Shown one piece after another: positions 1-7,210 of a DNA stretch of 17,016 bases (position 1 is its first letter; every line of letters begins with the position of its first letter). The position numbers were made by a program, and so were the translations under genes. The stretch is taken from assembly GCA_021851465.1 (NCBI GenBank), contig JAJZDL010000033.1, forward strand, positions 1 to 17,016, given 5' to 3'. Origin of the DNA: Acidobacteriota bacterium (GTDB lineage Bacteria; Acidobacteriota; Terriglobia; Terriglobales; Acidobacteriaceae). The notes below the pieces were generated by a model. That model saw only the letters and a program-made list of their open reading frames with translations. It was not told where the DNA came from and did no database searches.

Positions 1-896
1 TTCAGGCCGCCCTCGTCGCGCACATGGGTCTGCGGGTCCGCTGTCTCTGCCCGGAAGTAGCCGCGGTCCTCGTAGGCCTGGCGCACGCGGTCGGTGTCTT
101 CATCCAGCTTGCTGGCGTCGAAGGTGCGCGGCAGCAGGTTCTCGAAGAAGATCGAGTGGGGAATCCCGATCGGCCGCAGGTTTACCATCGCCTCGCGCAG
201 CACTCGGCTGCTCAGGTTGTAGTTGCCCTCGAAGGTGATCCGGCCCACCTTCACAGTCGGCCCTTCCTTGACGTCGAAGGTCACCGATACCGACGACGGC
301 GGTATCCGCTTCACCTCGGTCGTAATGGTCGCAAACTGGTGCCCGCGCTCGCTCAACAGGTCCTTCAGTACGTCCTCTGCCCGTTTGACTCGCGTGTCGT
401 CGTACTGGCTCTCCACCGTCAACCCGACCTTGGCCTTCTTGAAGCGGTCGTCCACGTCCGACAAAGTGACCGAGTTCAGCCCCTTATAGTTGATCTCCAT
501 GATGGTCGGCTTCTCCAGTACATAGACGACCAACTGAATGCAGGATGGTGTGTCCACACGCTCGATGCGCACATTCTGAAAGTATCCCGTGTTCCAGATC
601 GAGTTGAAGTCCCGCTCCACGGTCGCCGCATCGTACGGATCGCCCTGATGGCTGGACATGCGCGCCAGAACTGAGTCCTTGGGGATTCTGTAGGTCCCGA
701 TCACCTCCGGCTGGCAGAGCGTCTGCGCACCGCCAGTCGTGTCTGCCGCAGCGGCTTGCGAACCGGCTGTAGCGCCCTGCCCTCCTGCGCCCTCCTGCGC
801 CCACAGTGCCTGCGAGGTCACCAGAACCGTAGCGGCCAGCACAACCGCAGACGCCAGTGCATGAGCAATGCGAGAGCGACTAAAGCGCGTACGCAT
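1..896 (-). CDS. BamA/Omp85-like outer-membrane assembly protein, N-terminal POTRA region (partial)
   Basis: The reading frame starts at ATG 896 and stays open to the left edge, giving 298 residues of a longer protein. Residues 1-33 form a signal peptide with a hydrophobic stretch ending near ALWAQE. The rest reads as tandem POTRA-like modules: segments such as SIWNTGYFQNVRIE, VVYVLEKPTIMEINYKGLNS and VTFDVKEGPTVKVGRITFEG, with a later AYEDRGYF, are typical of POTRA beta-alpha-alpha-beta-beta repeats. In this family POTRA domains sit in the periplasm and hand beta-barrel precursors to a C-terminal 16-strand barrel, which would lie outside the window. An in-frame GTG at 932 is an alternative start, but ATG 896 is followed directly by a good signal peptide. 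A TATAAT box lies about 115 bases upstream. It could be bamA itself or an acidobacterial paralogue; the barrel is needed to decide. Confidence 0.85.
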   Translation of the reverse strand, partial: MRTRFSRSRIAHALASAVVLAATVLVTSQALWAQEGAGGQGATAGSQAAAADTTGGAQTLCQPEVIGTYRIPKDSVLARMSSHQGDPYDAATVERDFNSIWNTGYFQNVRIERVDTPSCIQLVVYVLEKPTIMEINYKGLNSVTLSDVDDRFKKAKVGLTVESQYDDTRVKRAEDVLKDLLSERGHQFATITTEVKRIPPSSVSVTFDVKEGPTVKVGRITFEGNYNLSSRVLREAMVNLRPIGIPHSIFFENLLPRTFDASKLDEDTDRVRQAYEDRGYFRAETADPQTHVRDEGGL

Positions 897-1009
897 AAAC
901 CTTAGCTTGACCTTCAGGAACCTTCCGCTCACTCGCTTTACGGTAAAGATACGCACACCCTCATTCGCTGCCAAAATCGTGCCCCTCTGGCTCCCTTGGG
1001 GAAAGTTTG

Positions 1010-1015
1010 ATTATA
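1010..1015 (-). promoter_or_regulatory. Candidate -10 box (TATAAT) for the POTRA protein gene
   Basis: Read on the minus strand this is a perfect TATAAT, about 115 bases upstream of the ATG at 896. No good -35 hexamer is seen 16-18 bases further upstream. A perfect inverted repeat (GGAGCG, loop ATGC, CGCTCC; 1018-1033) sits in the spacer and could be an operator or a chance hairpin. The assignment rests on sequence match only. Confidence 0.3.
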
Positions 1016-1143
1016 TGGGAGCGATGCCGCTCCATGCGAATCCGCATCAGCCATACATCCGCCATGGGAAGAAATATGCGCAAGTTCACGGCTTTCCGGC
1101 GGAAGATTCGGCGCTGTGTGGCCGCGCAGAGAGACGCCTTGCG

Positions 1144-1356
1144 TCATCGTCCGAGAAACTGCGCAAACCGAGCCTCCACCTGCTCATCGGACAATTCTGT
1201 CTGGAGATCCGCCTGGCGGCAGCGCTCGCAGCATCCCGCATCGCGGTCCAGCAGGAGCATCGCAGCATCCATCAGCATCTCGCCTGGCGTCGTGCCCGCG
1301 ACCAGCGAAAGCAGCTCGATACGCACGCGTTGCTCGTAGCTCAACGCTATTTCCAT
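1144..1356 (-). CDS. Small CCxxC protein of unknown function
   Basis: A 70-residue protein. The start at ATG 1356 is chosen because AAGG lies 8 bases upstream; ATG 1374 (76 residues) lacks a ribosome site. The first two thirds (YEQRVRIELLSLVAGTTPGE onward) look helical and acidic, followed by DRDAGCCERCRQADLQTEL with a CCxxC cluster that could bind a metal or be redox active. The C-terminus (LSDEQVEARFAQFLGR) is again helical. I do not recognise a named family. It lies on the same strand as the POTRA gene but is separated by about 250 bases with its own candidate promoter, so it is probably transcribed separately. Codon use and base composition fit the neighbours, which supports a real gene. 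Confidence 0.6.
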   Translation of the reverse strand: MEIALSYEQRVRIELLSLVAGTTPGEMLMDAAMLLLDRDAGCCERCRQADLQTELSDEQVEARFAQFLGR

Positions 1357-1595
1357 GCAGTCAACCTTACCCATTCGGAGGATATACCGGTCAATCGGAT
1401 TGTGATTGATCTCGCTGGCCATCGCCCAAATGGGAACCGCTGCGCGGTACCGTCCCGTCCACCCGGCCGGGAGCACGCAGACGCTCGCAGAACTCTACCC
1501 GATCAACTGCGGCAAACCTCTTGTAGAATGACGAGGTCGAGCCCGCCCATTGAGAGCGGGCTTTAAATCGCAGGTTTTGGAGGACACGCAAGTCT
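1357..1595. other. Divergent intergenic region between the small CCxxC gene and frr
   Basis: This 239-base gap holds the divergent start regions of the two genes. On the plus strand TAGAAT at 1523-1528 could be the frr -10 box, but no convincing -35 is visible. A perfect 7-bp stem-loop (1540-1562) follows it. Confidence 0.35.
1540..1562 (+). promoter_or_regulatory. Stem-loop in the frr leader
   Basis: AGCCCGC (1540-1546) pairs perfectly with GCGGGCT (1556-1562) around a 9-base loop and is followed by TTAAAT. It ends 33 bases before the frr ATG and 16 bases before its Shine-Dalgarno sequence. No plus-strand gene lies upstream for it to terminate, so a leader hairpin or weak attenuator is more likely than an ordinary terminator. 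Confidence 0.3.
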
Positions 1596-2180
1596 ATGGC
1601 AACTACTATGGCAAGCATTCCGGCACTGAAGCAAGTTCATGCGCAGTTGAAGACACGCATGGAAAAGACAGTCGAGGACTTCCGCGCAAATCTGCTCTCC
1701 ACGCGCACCGGCCGCGCCAGCGTCCACATGCTCGACCAGGTGAAGGTGGACTACTATGGCACCGACACTCCGCTCTCCCAGGTCGCGCAGATCTCCACGC
1801 CCGAGGCGCAACTGATCCTCGTGGCACCGTGGGAGGTCGCCATCGTCCCTGCCGTCGAGAAGGCCATCCGCACCAGCAACCTCGGCTTCAACCCCATGCA
1901 CGACGGCAAGGTCGTCCGCGTTCCCGTACCGCCCATGACCGAGGAGCGCCGCAAAGAGGCCGTCAAACACCTCGCCGCAGTCCTCGAAGACCACAAGACC
2001 GCGATCCGCAACATCCGGCGCGACGGCAACGACCAAGTCAAAAAAGCGGCCAAGGACAAGCTCATCTCCGCCGACGACGAAAAGCGCGCCAACGAGGAGA
2101 TCCAGATCCTCACCGATGCCGAGATCAAGCGCATCGAAGATCTATTCAAAGCCAAGGAAAAAGAGATCCTCACCGTCTGA
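1596..2180 (+). CDS. frr: Ribosome recycling factor
   Basis: A 194-residue protein, slightly longer than the usual ~185 because of a short N-terminal lead-in. RRF acts in the cytoplasm with EF-G to split post-termination ribosomes into subunits. Diagnostic stretches are present: FRANLLSTRTGRASVHMLD (residues ~29-47), the LSQVAQISTPEAQLILVAPW domain II region (~60-79), IRTSNLGFNPMHDGKVVRVP (~89-108), MTEERRKEAVKHLA (~113-126), and the long C-terminal helix with KKAAKDKLISADDEKRANEE. GGAGG at 1579-1583 lies 12 bases before ATG 1596; ATG 1608 is a possible second start. In many bacteria frr follows pyrH, but here it follows a divergent intergenic region and is followed by two glycosyltransferase genes, a local rearrangement. 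Confidence 0.97.
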   Translation: MATTMASIPALKQVHAQLKTRMEKTVEDFRANLLSTRTGRASVHMLDQVKVDYYGTDTPLSQVAQISTPEAQLILVAPWEVAIVPAVEKAIRTSNLGFNPMHDGKVVRVPVPPMTEERRKEAVKHLAAVLEDHKTAIRNIRRDGNDQVKKAAKDKLISADDEKRANEEIQILTDAEIKRIEDLFKAKEKEILTV

Positions 2181-2209
2181 GGCGAGAGGGCCGCGAGAGA
2201 GCAGGCAAG

Positions 2210-3106
2210 ATGGCAACGGTCGATGTGATTGTCCCTGCGTTCAATGCGGCGAAGACCCTGCCGTTCGCCCTGGAGAGCGTCATCGCTCAGGCCTTCCACG
2301 ACTGGCGGATTCTGCTGGTAGACGATGGCAGCACCGACAACACCGCGCAGGTGGTTGCGCCGTTCCTCGACCGCCTCGGGCCGAGAATCCAGTACATCCG
2401 GCAGGAGAACCGCGGCCTTCCAGCGGCACGGAACACCGCTATTCGGGCCGCTACAGCCGAGTTCCTCGCACTACTCGACGCGGACGATGCGTGGATGCCG
2501 TGCCGGCTCGCAGAGTCGGTGAAGACGTTGCGCGAACGGCCTCGGGCCAGCCTCGCCTACGGCGGCGTCACCTGTATCGACGCGGAGGGCCGGCCCGGCA
2601 AAACATTCGTGGGACGCCGCAGAGGCGCCGAAGGCCGCATCGCGCCGCGCATCTACATGCGTAAGATCGACCTTCCCTGCCCCACAATCACATTCCGCAG
2701 AAGCTGTCTCGATGAGGTTGGCAACTTCGACGAGACGATGCGCGCCACCGAAGACCGCGATCTGTGGCTGCGCATCGCCCTGCGCCACGAGGTTGCATTC
2801 GTGCCTAGGGTACTCGCGTACTACCGCGTCTCTCCCGGCTCGATGACCGCCGACCCGCAGCGCATGTTCCAGGCGCAGATGCAGTTTATCGAAAAACATT
2901 ATGGCGCTCCCGGCTGTGGATGGATGGCACGCCGGATCGCCCTGGGTCAGTGTTACAGGCAGCGCGCCGAGGCCTTGCGATCCCGCGGGATGAGACTGGC
3001 CGCGCTGAAAAGTTCCATGCAGTCGCTGGCCGCATGTCCCTTGGATCTTGGCAATCTCCGCACGGCAACGTCGCTCCTGTTGGGCCTTGCTAAAATCGCA
3101 CGATGA
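2210..3106 (+). CDS. Family 2 (GT-A) glycosyltransferase
   Basis: A 298-residue protein. Family 2 enzymes transfer a sugar from a nucleotide donor, usually to a cell-surface glycan or lipid-linked acceptor. The N-terminus carries the GT-A nucleotide fold: VIVPAFNAAKTLPFALESVI (residues ~6-25), ILLVDDGSTDNT (~34-45), ENRGLPAARNTAI (~66-78) and the metal-binding DADDAW (90-95). A later ATEDRDLWLRIA corresponds to the acidic ED motif near the acceptor site, followed by YYRVSPGSMTAD. The frame is open upstream through frr, but those residues are an overprint of frr; ATG 2210, 29 bases after the frr stop, gives an N-terminus exactly at the first beta-strand. No membrane segment is seen, so it is probably cytoplasmic or peripheral. 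Acceptor and sugar cannot be told from sequence. Confidence 0.92.
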   Translation: MATVDVIVPAFNAAKTLPFALESVIAQAFHDWRILLVDDGSTDNTAQVVAPFLDRLGPRIQYIRQENRGLPAARNTAIRAATAEFLALLDADDAWMPCRLAESVKTLRERPRASLAYGGVTCIDAEGRPGKTFVGRRRGAEGRIAPRIYMRKIDLPCPTITFRRSCLDEVGNFDETMRATEDRDLWLRIALRHEVAFVPRVLAYYRVSPGSMTADPQRMFQAQMQFIEKHYGAPGCGWMARRIALGQCYRQRAEALRSRGMRLAALKSSMQSLAACPLDLGNLRTATSLLLGLAKIAR

Positions 3107-3167
3107 CACAGCCTCTTCTTCTGCCGGCGTTGAAGACGCCGCGCGGAACCGATGTCGGAGCGGACGC

Positions 3168-4094
3168 ATGTTAGTCCATGTGGCCATCGCCAGCGGAACA
3201 CCAAAGAGCGCCGTGCGGCGCGACGAGGTGCTTGCGCTGCACGCCCGCTCGCGGATGCATCGCCATCACCTGACCGACGACCCGGAGGCGGCTGAGATCG
3301 TTATCCTTGCGGGCGACCTGGAATCGTTGGCCGAGGCGCAGGCGAACCGACTCATCCGGCGCTATCCGGAGAAGACGATGGCGTATTCGGAGATCGATGC
3401 GCTCGTCGCGTACCTTCCAGGGGTCTATGCAAACGCAGCGGTGGAGCGTGGATTGAAGCTGCGAAGAACCCAGAGCGACATCTACTTTTCACGATACGGA
3501 AGCTCGCTGAATCTAGCGGTGCGTCATCGTCCGCTGGAACGCAAGGAGCTTTTATTCTGCTTCCACGGCAGACGAAACTGCCGGGTGCGGACGAACATTC
3601 TCAACTGCCCCTACGACCGGCCGGATGTGCAGGTTCTGGAGACGTCCGGCTTCATGCACTGGAACGATGGGATCGTAGGCACGCAACAGGACCAGCAGGA
3701 CTACGCCGACGCTCTGGCGCACTCGCACTTTGCGCTCTGCCCGCGCGGCATGGGCTTCGGCAGCATCCGCTTCTTCGAGGCCATGGAGATGGGCGTGGCT
3801 CCGGTGTTGCTCTCCGACCGTTATGCGCTGCCGCCCGGCCCGGATTGGCAGAGCTTTTTGCTACAGGTTCCAGAGCGCGACTATGCGCGCCTGCCTTCGT
3901 TGCTGGAAGCTCGCGTGGCGGAAAGCGCCGAGCGAGGCCGAAGAGCGCGCCAGGCATGGGAGCAGTTCTTTGCGCCGGAGCTGGTCTTCGACAGAATGGT
4001 CGATCAGTTGATCGAGATCCGCGAACAGAGAGTAGTCCCAGAGAGTCTGTACCGGCGCATGTGGATTTGGCAGCAACTGCGCGCGGATGCCTGA
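3168..4094 (+). CDS. Exostosin-like (GT47-type) glycosyltransferase
   Basis: A 308-residue protein. The start at ATG 3168 is supported by GGAG 7 bases upstream; the frame is open further upstream (ATG 3048) but overlaps the preceding gene. The C-terminal half has the conserved exostosin-family core: HSHFALCPRGMGFGSI (~185-200) and RFFEAMEMGVAPVLLSD (201-217), where the conserved glutamate of FFEA is the donor-site residue in GT-B enzymes. In bacteria such proteins are found in surface polysaccharide loci. It lies 61 bases downstream of the family 2 glycosyltransferase on the same strand, so the two may act on the same glycan. The N-terminal ~120 residues are poorly conserved and I do not recognise a domain there. 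No signal peptide or membrane helix is obvious. Confidence 0.83.
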   Translation: MLVHVAIASGTPKSAVRRDEVLALHARSRMHRHHLTDDPEAAEIVILAGDLESLAEAQANRLIRRYPEKTMAYSEIDALVAYLPGVYANAAVERGLKLRRTQSDIYFSRYGSSLNLAVRHRPLERKELLFCFHGRRNCRVRTNILNCPYDRPDVQVLETSGFMHWNDGIVGTQQDQQDYADALAHSHFALCPRGMGFGSIRFFEAMEMGVAPVLLSDRYALPPGPDWQSFLLQVPERDYARLPSLLEARVAESAERGRRARQAWEQFFAPELVFDRMVDQLIEIREQRVVPESLYRRMWIWQQLRADA

Positions 4095-4122
4095 CCGTGA
4101 AGGCGCAGTGCGCGACCGGTCA
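4092..4122. terminator. Inverted repeat between convergent genes, possible bidirectional terminator
   Basis: TGACCG (4092-4097) and CGGTCA (4117-4122) are perfect inverted copies, and an inner GCGC-AGT-GCGC hairpin (4103-4113) sits between them. The outer arms contain the stop codons of both convergent genes. There is no T-tract on either side, so termination strength is uncertain. Confidence 0.3.
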
Positions 4123-5784
4123 TGGAACGCCAGCGCCGGAGCCATGCGCGGGGCTTGCCGACGACAGATGAAAGTCGAACCGGTCGAGGTCTTGTTCCCT
4201 GCTGAAACGCGGCTCGGAGACGAACTTCGGGTCTGCGCAACTCTCGTGCAGATAGCCGAACGGGCATCCCACTCCGCGGATCCCGTAGTACAGATTGTTG
4301 GCGCGAATCACATGCCCGATCGGTTGCTGGTAGTAGAAGCCGCCGGGGCCACCCGGCTTTCCTCCCAGCGGGAAGGTGGCCGGATTGCTGAACCCGAGCA
4401 CGATATTGTTCTTGAAGGTGAGCGTGCTGGCAGAGCAGCCACCCTTGTCCCAACACCCAATGTCGAAGGTCGTCGGAGCGTAGGTGATGAACGTGTTGTT
4501 GGCGATGAGCGCCCTTCCGCCCTGGCGGAAGTTGAACGAGAGTGCATCGTCGGCGCGGCAGAAGTCGCCGAGATGGGCGTTGTATGTGCCGGGGAGCCCG
4601 GCAATGGGCTGCGACATCCTCATGCAGTTTGCGATCACCCTGTTGTTGGTGAAGATGGCGGGATCCTCGTTCGGCCCCCACTTGAACGGCTGTCCATTGT
4701 TGCCCACGGCGCTGGAGTTGGTGACCGTCATGGTGCAACGGCCGGTGTCGATATGGCCTAGGTCGAGGCCGTCCTGGGTGTTGTAGCTGAAGGCGGAGTG
4801 GTCCACGTTCGCCGTCAGGCACATTCCCGGCGGCGTTCCCACTCCATCGCCGTAACCCCCGTTGCTCTGGCCATAACAGGAGGCGGCCCCGGCGCCGGGA
4901 TATACCTGGTTGCATCCACTCCACTCGATGGTGGAGTAGTTGAAGTTCCACACGCCGTTGACGCTCGCGGTCTGCTTGCCATCGTCGAAGTCCCAGCCGG
5001 CCATGCCGTTGTAGGCAATGTCGCAGTGCAAGCAGGTGACCACTCCTCCGATGGGGCCGATCACTCCGCGATCGGTGTGGCCATGAATCCATAGGTCCTG
5101 CATATACAGGTCATGTGTATGTACGTCGGTGGAGATGCCGTCCGAGTCGTAGTCGTCAAGCGGGTTGCTCCGGCTACAGTCCTTGGGCAATCTTGGGTCG
5201 CCGTGGGTGATACACTGTGCGTGGCTGGTGACCTCGATGCACTGCACATCGACGTACTGCGCACCGTTTAAGTTGAGCGCGGTGCCTACGGCAAAGCCGC
5301 CGAATATCTGCGTCGTCTTCGACTTATCGACCGCACCGGCGACGCTACAGCTTGCATAGTTCTCGCCCAGAATGCGCGTGTGGCGGCTGGGCGTGCCGGC
5401 GGGAATGGGTGGATTGGTGCAGGCGAACGGCCCTTGCCCGCCAACGCACCAGGTGTAGCCCGCGCCCTTGCCGGTGGCGGCGTCGAAGCCGACGCGCCAC
5501 GGGCCGCCGCGCAGGATGACCGTGTCGCCGCCAGCGATGACCCAGGCGTCGTTGCCGTAGCTCTGGTCGTCCCAGAGATAGCGGTAGTCCTTGAAGGCGC
5601 AGTGCTGGTTCACTCCGCGACCGCGATAGGCAGCGTCCGCCTTGCCATCACACTGGCCCGTGCGCACCCGAGCCGAGTAGCGCGTTCCGCCATCCTTGCG
5701 GACGTACCACGTCTCGCCACCTGACGCGGAGAGGCAGAGCAGTAGAACCAGTAGCGAACCCAGGGCCGTGCGAGGCACTCTCAC
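4120..5784 (-). CDS. Secreted right-handed parallel beta-helix protein
   Basis: A 554-residue protein. The start is taken at GTG 5784 because AGGAG (5795-5799) lies 10 bases upstream and the product then begins with a clean signal peptide (MRVPRTALGSLLVLLLCLSA); the frame is open for another 32 codons upstream but without these features. The mature part begins ETWYVRKDGGTRYS, a typical opening of exported pectate-lyase-like or polysaccharide-associated beta-helix proteins. It continues with repeated short strands rich in N, G and D: NGAQYVDVQCIEVTSHAQC, HTHDLYMQDLWIHGHTDRG, TVTNSSAVGNNGQPFKWG, TFKNNIVLGF and HVIRANNLYYGI. The many Cys residues suggest periplasmic or extracellular disulfides. 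I see no confirmed catalytic triad. A role in polysaccharide binding or breakdown is an inference from the fold. It converges on the glycosyltransferase pair with 25 bases between stops. Confidence 0.82.
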   Translation of the reverse strand: MRVPRTALGSLLVLLLCLSASGGETWYVRKDGGTRYSARVRTGQCDGKADAAYRGRGVNQHCAFKDYRYLWDDQSYGNDAWVIAGGDTVILRGGPWRVGFDAATGKGAGYTWCVGGQGPFACTNPPIPAGTPSRHTRILGENYASCSVAGAVDKSKTTQIFGGFAVGTALNLNGAQYVDVQCIEVTSHAQCITHGDPRLPKDCSRSNPLDDYDSDGISTDVHTHDLYMQDLWIHGHTDRGVIGPIGGVVTCLHCDIAYNGMAGWDFDDGKQTASVNGVWNFNYSTIEWSGCNQVYPGAGAASCYGQSNGGYGDGVGTPPGMCLTANVDHSAFSYNTQDGLDLGHIDTGRCTMTVTNSSAVGNNGQPFKWGPNEDPAIFTNNRVIANCMRMSQPIAGLPGTYNAHLGDFCRADDALSFNFRQGGRALIANNTFITYAPTTFDIGCWDKGGCSASTLTFKNNIVLGFSNPATFPLGGKPGGPGGFYYQQPIGHVIRANNLYYGIRGVGCPFGYLHESCADPKFVSEPRFSREQDLDRFDFHLSSASPAHGSGAGVP

Positions 5785-6265
5785 GCTTGGCAATCTCCTA
5801 TCGAGGCCAGACTGGCTGGATTGATTCTGCCACAGGCGACCAGGCGATTGTGGAGTTCGAAACGCAGTGGACGGCTGCACGGAGGCAATCCTGTCGCCGT
5901 AAATTTACCCCTCTCAAAAACGAGATATGGGTTACCCGCAAGTCGATTTTTGAGAAAAGCAAGATTTCAGAAGACTTAGCGTGGATCACATGCCGGTTTT
6001 GTGAGGGCGTGGGCGGGGGGTGGCCGCAGCCCGCAAAAATATATATTTAATAGTCTATATTTACCCCCCCCTCCCCCCCCTCCTGCGTTTTGCGGGGCAA
6101 GATGAGTGTTTTCAAGGTTTCCGAGGCAAAGTATAGAGGATAAATAACTTGTGCGTAAGTTGATTGGATTCAGTGGCTTGCGGGGTGGTAGGGCGGCCAA
6201 AGTATTCAATCGGCGGGGGTTGTTGCTAAAATATTCTAAAACAAAGACTTATTTTGGTGAGTCTG

Positions 6266-6284
6266 CCTGGGCCTGCGGCCCAGG
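6266..6284. repeat. Perfect 8-bp GC-rich hairpin
   Basis: CCTGGGCC (6266-6273), loop TGC, GGCCCAGG (6277-6284). No T-tract follows on either strand, so it is not a standard terminator. It lies 21 bases before a second inverted repeat. Confidence 0.6.
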
Positions 6285-6305
6285 ATCGTGCCGCGCCGTT
6301 GGCGC

Positions 6306-6336
6306 ATTGAGCAGGGCTTTGCGCTGTCGGCTCAAT
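6306..6336. repeat. Inverted repeat with 7-bp arms
   Basis: ATTGAGC (6306-6312) and GCTCAAT (6330-6336) are perfect inverted arms, with an inner imperfect CAGGGC/GCGCTG stem. Together with the preceding hairpin it could be part of a structured RNA or an intergenic repeat unit. Confidence 0.45.
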
Positions 6337-6471
6337 CTATAGTTCTATTCTACCAAGTTGGGGGAAACTACTATGCCAACTTTTTGGGGGTATTTTTGGA
6401 GTGGAAGTGGTATGGATTGTAGTGGTTGATGGATTCTTGGGGCGGGGTGGGGGGTTGACAAGGGTGCGGGG

Positions 6472-6501
6472 ATCCCTCGACTCGCTGCGCTCGCTCGGGA
6501 T
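6472..6501. repeat. Imperfect palindrome ATCCCTCGA...TCGGGAT
   Basis: ATCCC and GGGAT ends enclose a GC-rich core in which CTCGCTGCGCTCGCTC is itself a near repeat. When translated by chance on the minus strand it gives the peptide SERSESRD, a string common in spurious predicted proteins of related bacteria, which marks it as a dispersed intergenic element. Confidence 0.5.
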
Positions 6502-6530
6502 GGCGGGGGGCGAGGAGGCAGGGTAGCCAC

Positions 6531-6564
6531 TACTTCTGGATGCGGGAGACGTCGCGGACGGCGC
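6531..6564 (-). pseudogene. ilvD: 34-bp duplicate of the ilvD 3' end
   Basis: These 34 bases are identical to 10343-10376, which encode the last ten or so residues and most of the stop codon of the intact ilvD in this window. The copy has the same orientation (minus). Nothing else of ilvD is present: identity stops at 6530 and 6565. It abuts the sucD remnant on the plus strand. Confidence 0.8.
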
Positions 6565-6696
6565 ATGGGCCACGCGGGCGCAATCATCAGCGGCGGCGAG
6601 GGCACAGCGGCGCGCAAGATGGCGGCGGGCATCCATGTGGTGAAGTCGCCGGCAGAGATCGGCGCGATGATGGCGAAGGTGTTGGGCAAGGCATAG
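6565..6696 (+). pseudogene. sucD: C-terminal remnant of succinyl-CoA synthetase alpha subunit
   Basis: The frame reads MGHAGAIISGGEGTAARKM, continues with VVKSPAEIGAMMAKVLGKA and ends at TAG. This matches the C-terminus of SucD, where the GHAGAII-GG-GTA motif lies just before a final helix. About 43 codons are left of roughly 290. Relative to the usual sequence about three residues are missing after KMAA. There is no upstream SucD sequence: the reading continues into the ilvD scar. It is therefore a non-functional fragment, not a short gene. Confidence 0.75.
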
Positions 6697-6985
6697 AAGC
6701 GTCCCTTCGATGCACAGGCAGCAGATACTCCATTTCCTGCAATAGAGACATTTACTTGACGCCACCGGGCCCAAGATGTCGTGTTCGAGGTCATGGGCGA
6801 GGATTGTCCGAGACCGCTGCTCGAACTGGAGACGGGCGAATGGCATAGGCGGTCGGTGCCATTCTAACGCGGGTGGCGGTCGGGCAGAGTGCGAAGCCCA
6901 CCCTTCGCTGGAAAAAAGCGAAGGATGGGGCAACCGCCGGATATTTGCCTTTACCTGAGGCCCAACGAGGGCTTAGTCTGCGTCT
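6697..6985. other. Unassigned spacer with one REP element
   Basis: No gene recognised. Minus-strand readings of 6700-6860 (for example FARLQFEQRSRTILAHDLEH) look weakly protein-like but have no start context and match no family I know; they could be further debris. A REP element occupies 6897-6935. Confidence 0.4.
6897..6935 (+). repeat. REP element A
   Basis: CCCACCC is followed by the stem CCTTCGCT/AGCGAAGG (6902-6909 and 6917-6924) and the conserved tail ATGGGGCAACC. The outer CCCA/TGGG arms can pair across one mismatch. It is nearly identical to element B at 7323-7360 and shares its outer segments with elements C and D around the RAYT gene. Confidence 0.75.
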
Positions 6986-7210
6986 ATGGACTATTCGCAA
7001 ACCATCACGATGGAGCCGGGCAAGCGGAGCGGCAAGCCGTGCATTCGCGGACTGCGCATGACCGTGGGGGATGTGCTCGGATACCTGGCGTCGGGGATGA
7101 CGCACGCGGAGATACTGCGCGATTTTCCCTACCTGACGGAAGAGGACATTCGCGCGTGCCTGGCGTTCGCGGCCGACCGTGAGCGGAAGTCGGAGACTGT
7201 GGCGGCGTGA
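6986..7210 (+). CDS. DUF433 family protein (antitoxin-like)
   Basis: A 74-residue protein. The core GKRSGKPCIRGLRMTVGDVL (~12-31) followed by YLASGMTHAEILRDFPYLTE and EDIRACLAFAADRER is the DUF433 pattern: a short winged-helix-like fold found as the antitoxin partner of DUF5615 (PIN/Mut7-C-like) toxins. The start at ATG 6986 gives the family's usual N-terminus with a short lead before GKP, although no strong Shine-Dalgarno is seen. Its stop codon overlaps the GTG start of the toxin remnant, the normal arrangement in these pairs. With the toxin destroyed, it may persist as an orphan regulator or be on its way to loss. It is bracketed by REP elements A and B. Confidence 0.85.
   Translation: MDYSQTITMEPGKRSGKPCIRGLRMTVGDVLGYLASGMTHAEILRDFPYLTEEDIRACLAFAADRERKSETVAA

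Larger units (their letters stand above)
5785..6530. other. Intergenic mosaic with C/G tracts and hairpins
   Basis: No convincing gene is present. The first 120 bases are the leader of the beta-helix gene. From about 5890 the sequence becomes a patchwork: an AT-richer block (5895-5990), an interrupted C-tract of two C8 runs (6064-6080), an AT-rich block with TTGCTAAAATATTCTAAAAC (6220-6239), two hairpins (6266-6284 and 6306-6336), a G-rich stretch with three adjacent G-runs of four to six (6439-6454), and an imperfect palindrome starting ATCCCTCGA and ending TCGGGAT (6472-6501). These resemble the intergenic repeat modules scattered through acidobacterial genomes, which is an inference that needs genome-wide comparison. 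Confidence 0.6.

Noticed and set aside
868..1566. 232-codon plus-strand frame over the small CCxxC gene
   Set aside because: Its sequence is Arg/His-rich and without motif, while the opposite strand has a ribosome site and sensible composition.
1550..2209. N-terminal extension of the family 2 glycosyltransferase through frr
   Set aside because: The residues overlap frr in another frame and are low-complexity; the enzyme's fold begins exactly at ATG 2210.
4004..5092. 362-codon minus-strand frame inside the beta-helix gene
   Set aside because: Arg- and His-rich shadow in another frame of a gene with a signal peptide and clear fold.
6455..6460. Perfect TTGACA (-35 consensus)
   Set aside because: No -10 box follows 16-18 bases downstream and no gene starts nearby.
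6337..6933. 198-codon minus-strand frame
   Set aside because: It spans a REP, the sucD and ilvD remnants and the intergenic palindrome; the SERSESRD stretch comes from that palindrome, so it is spurious.
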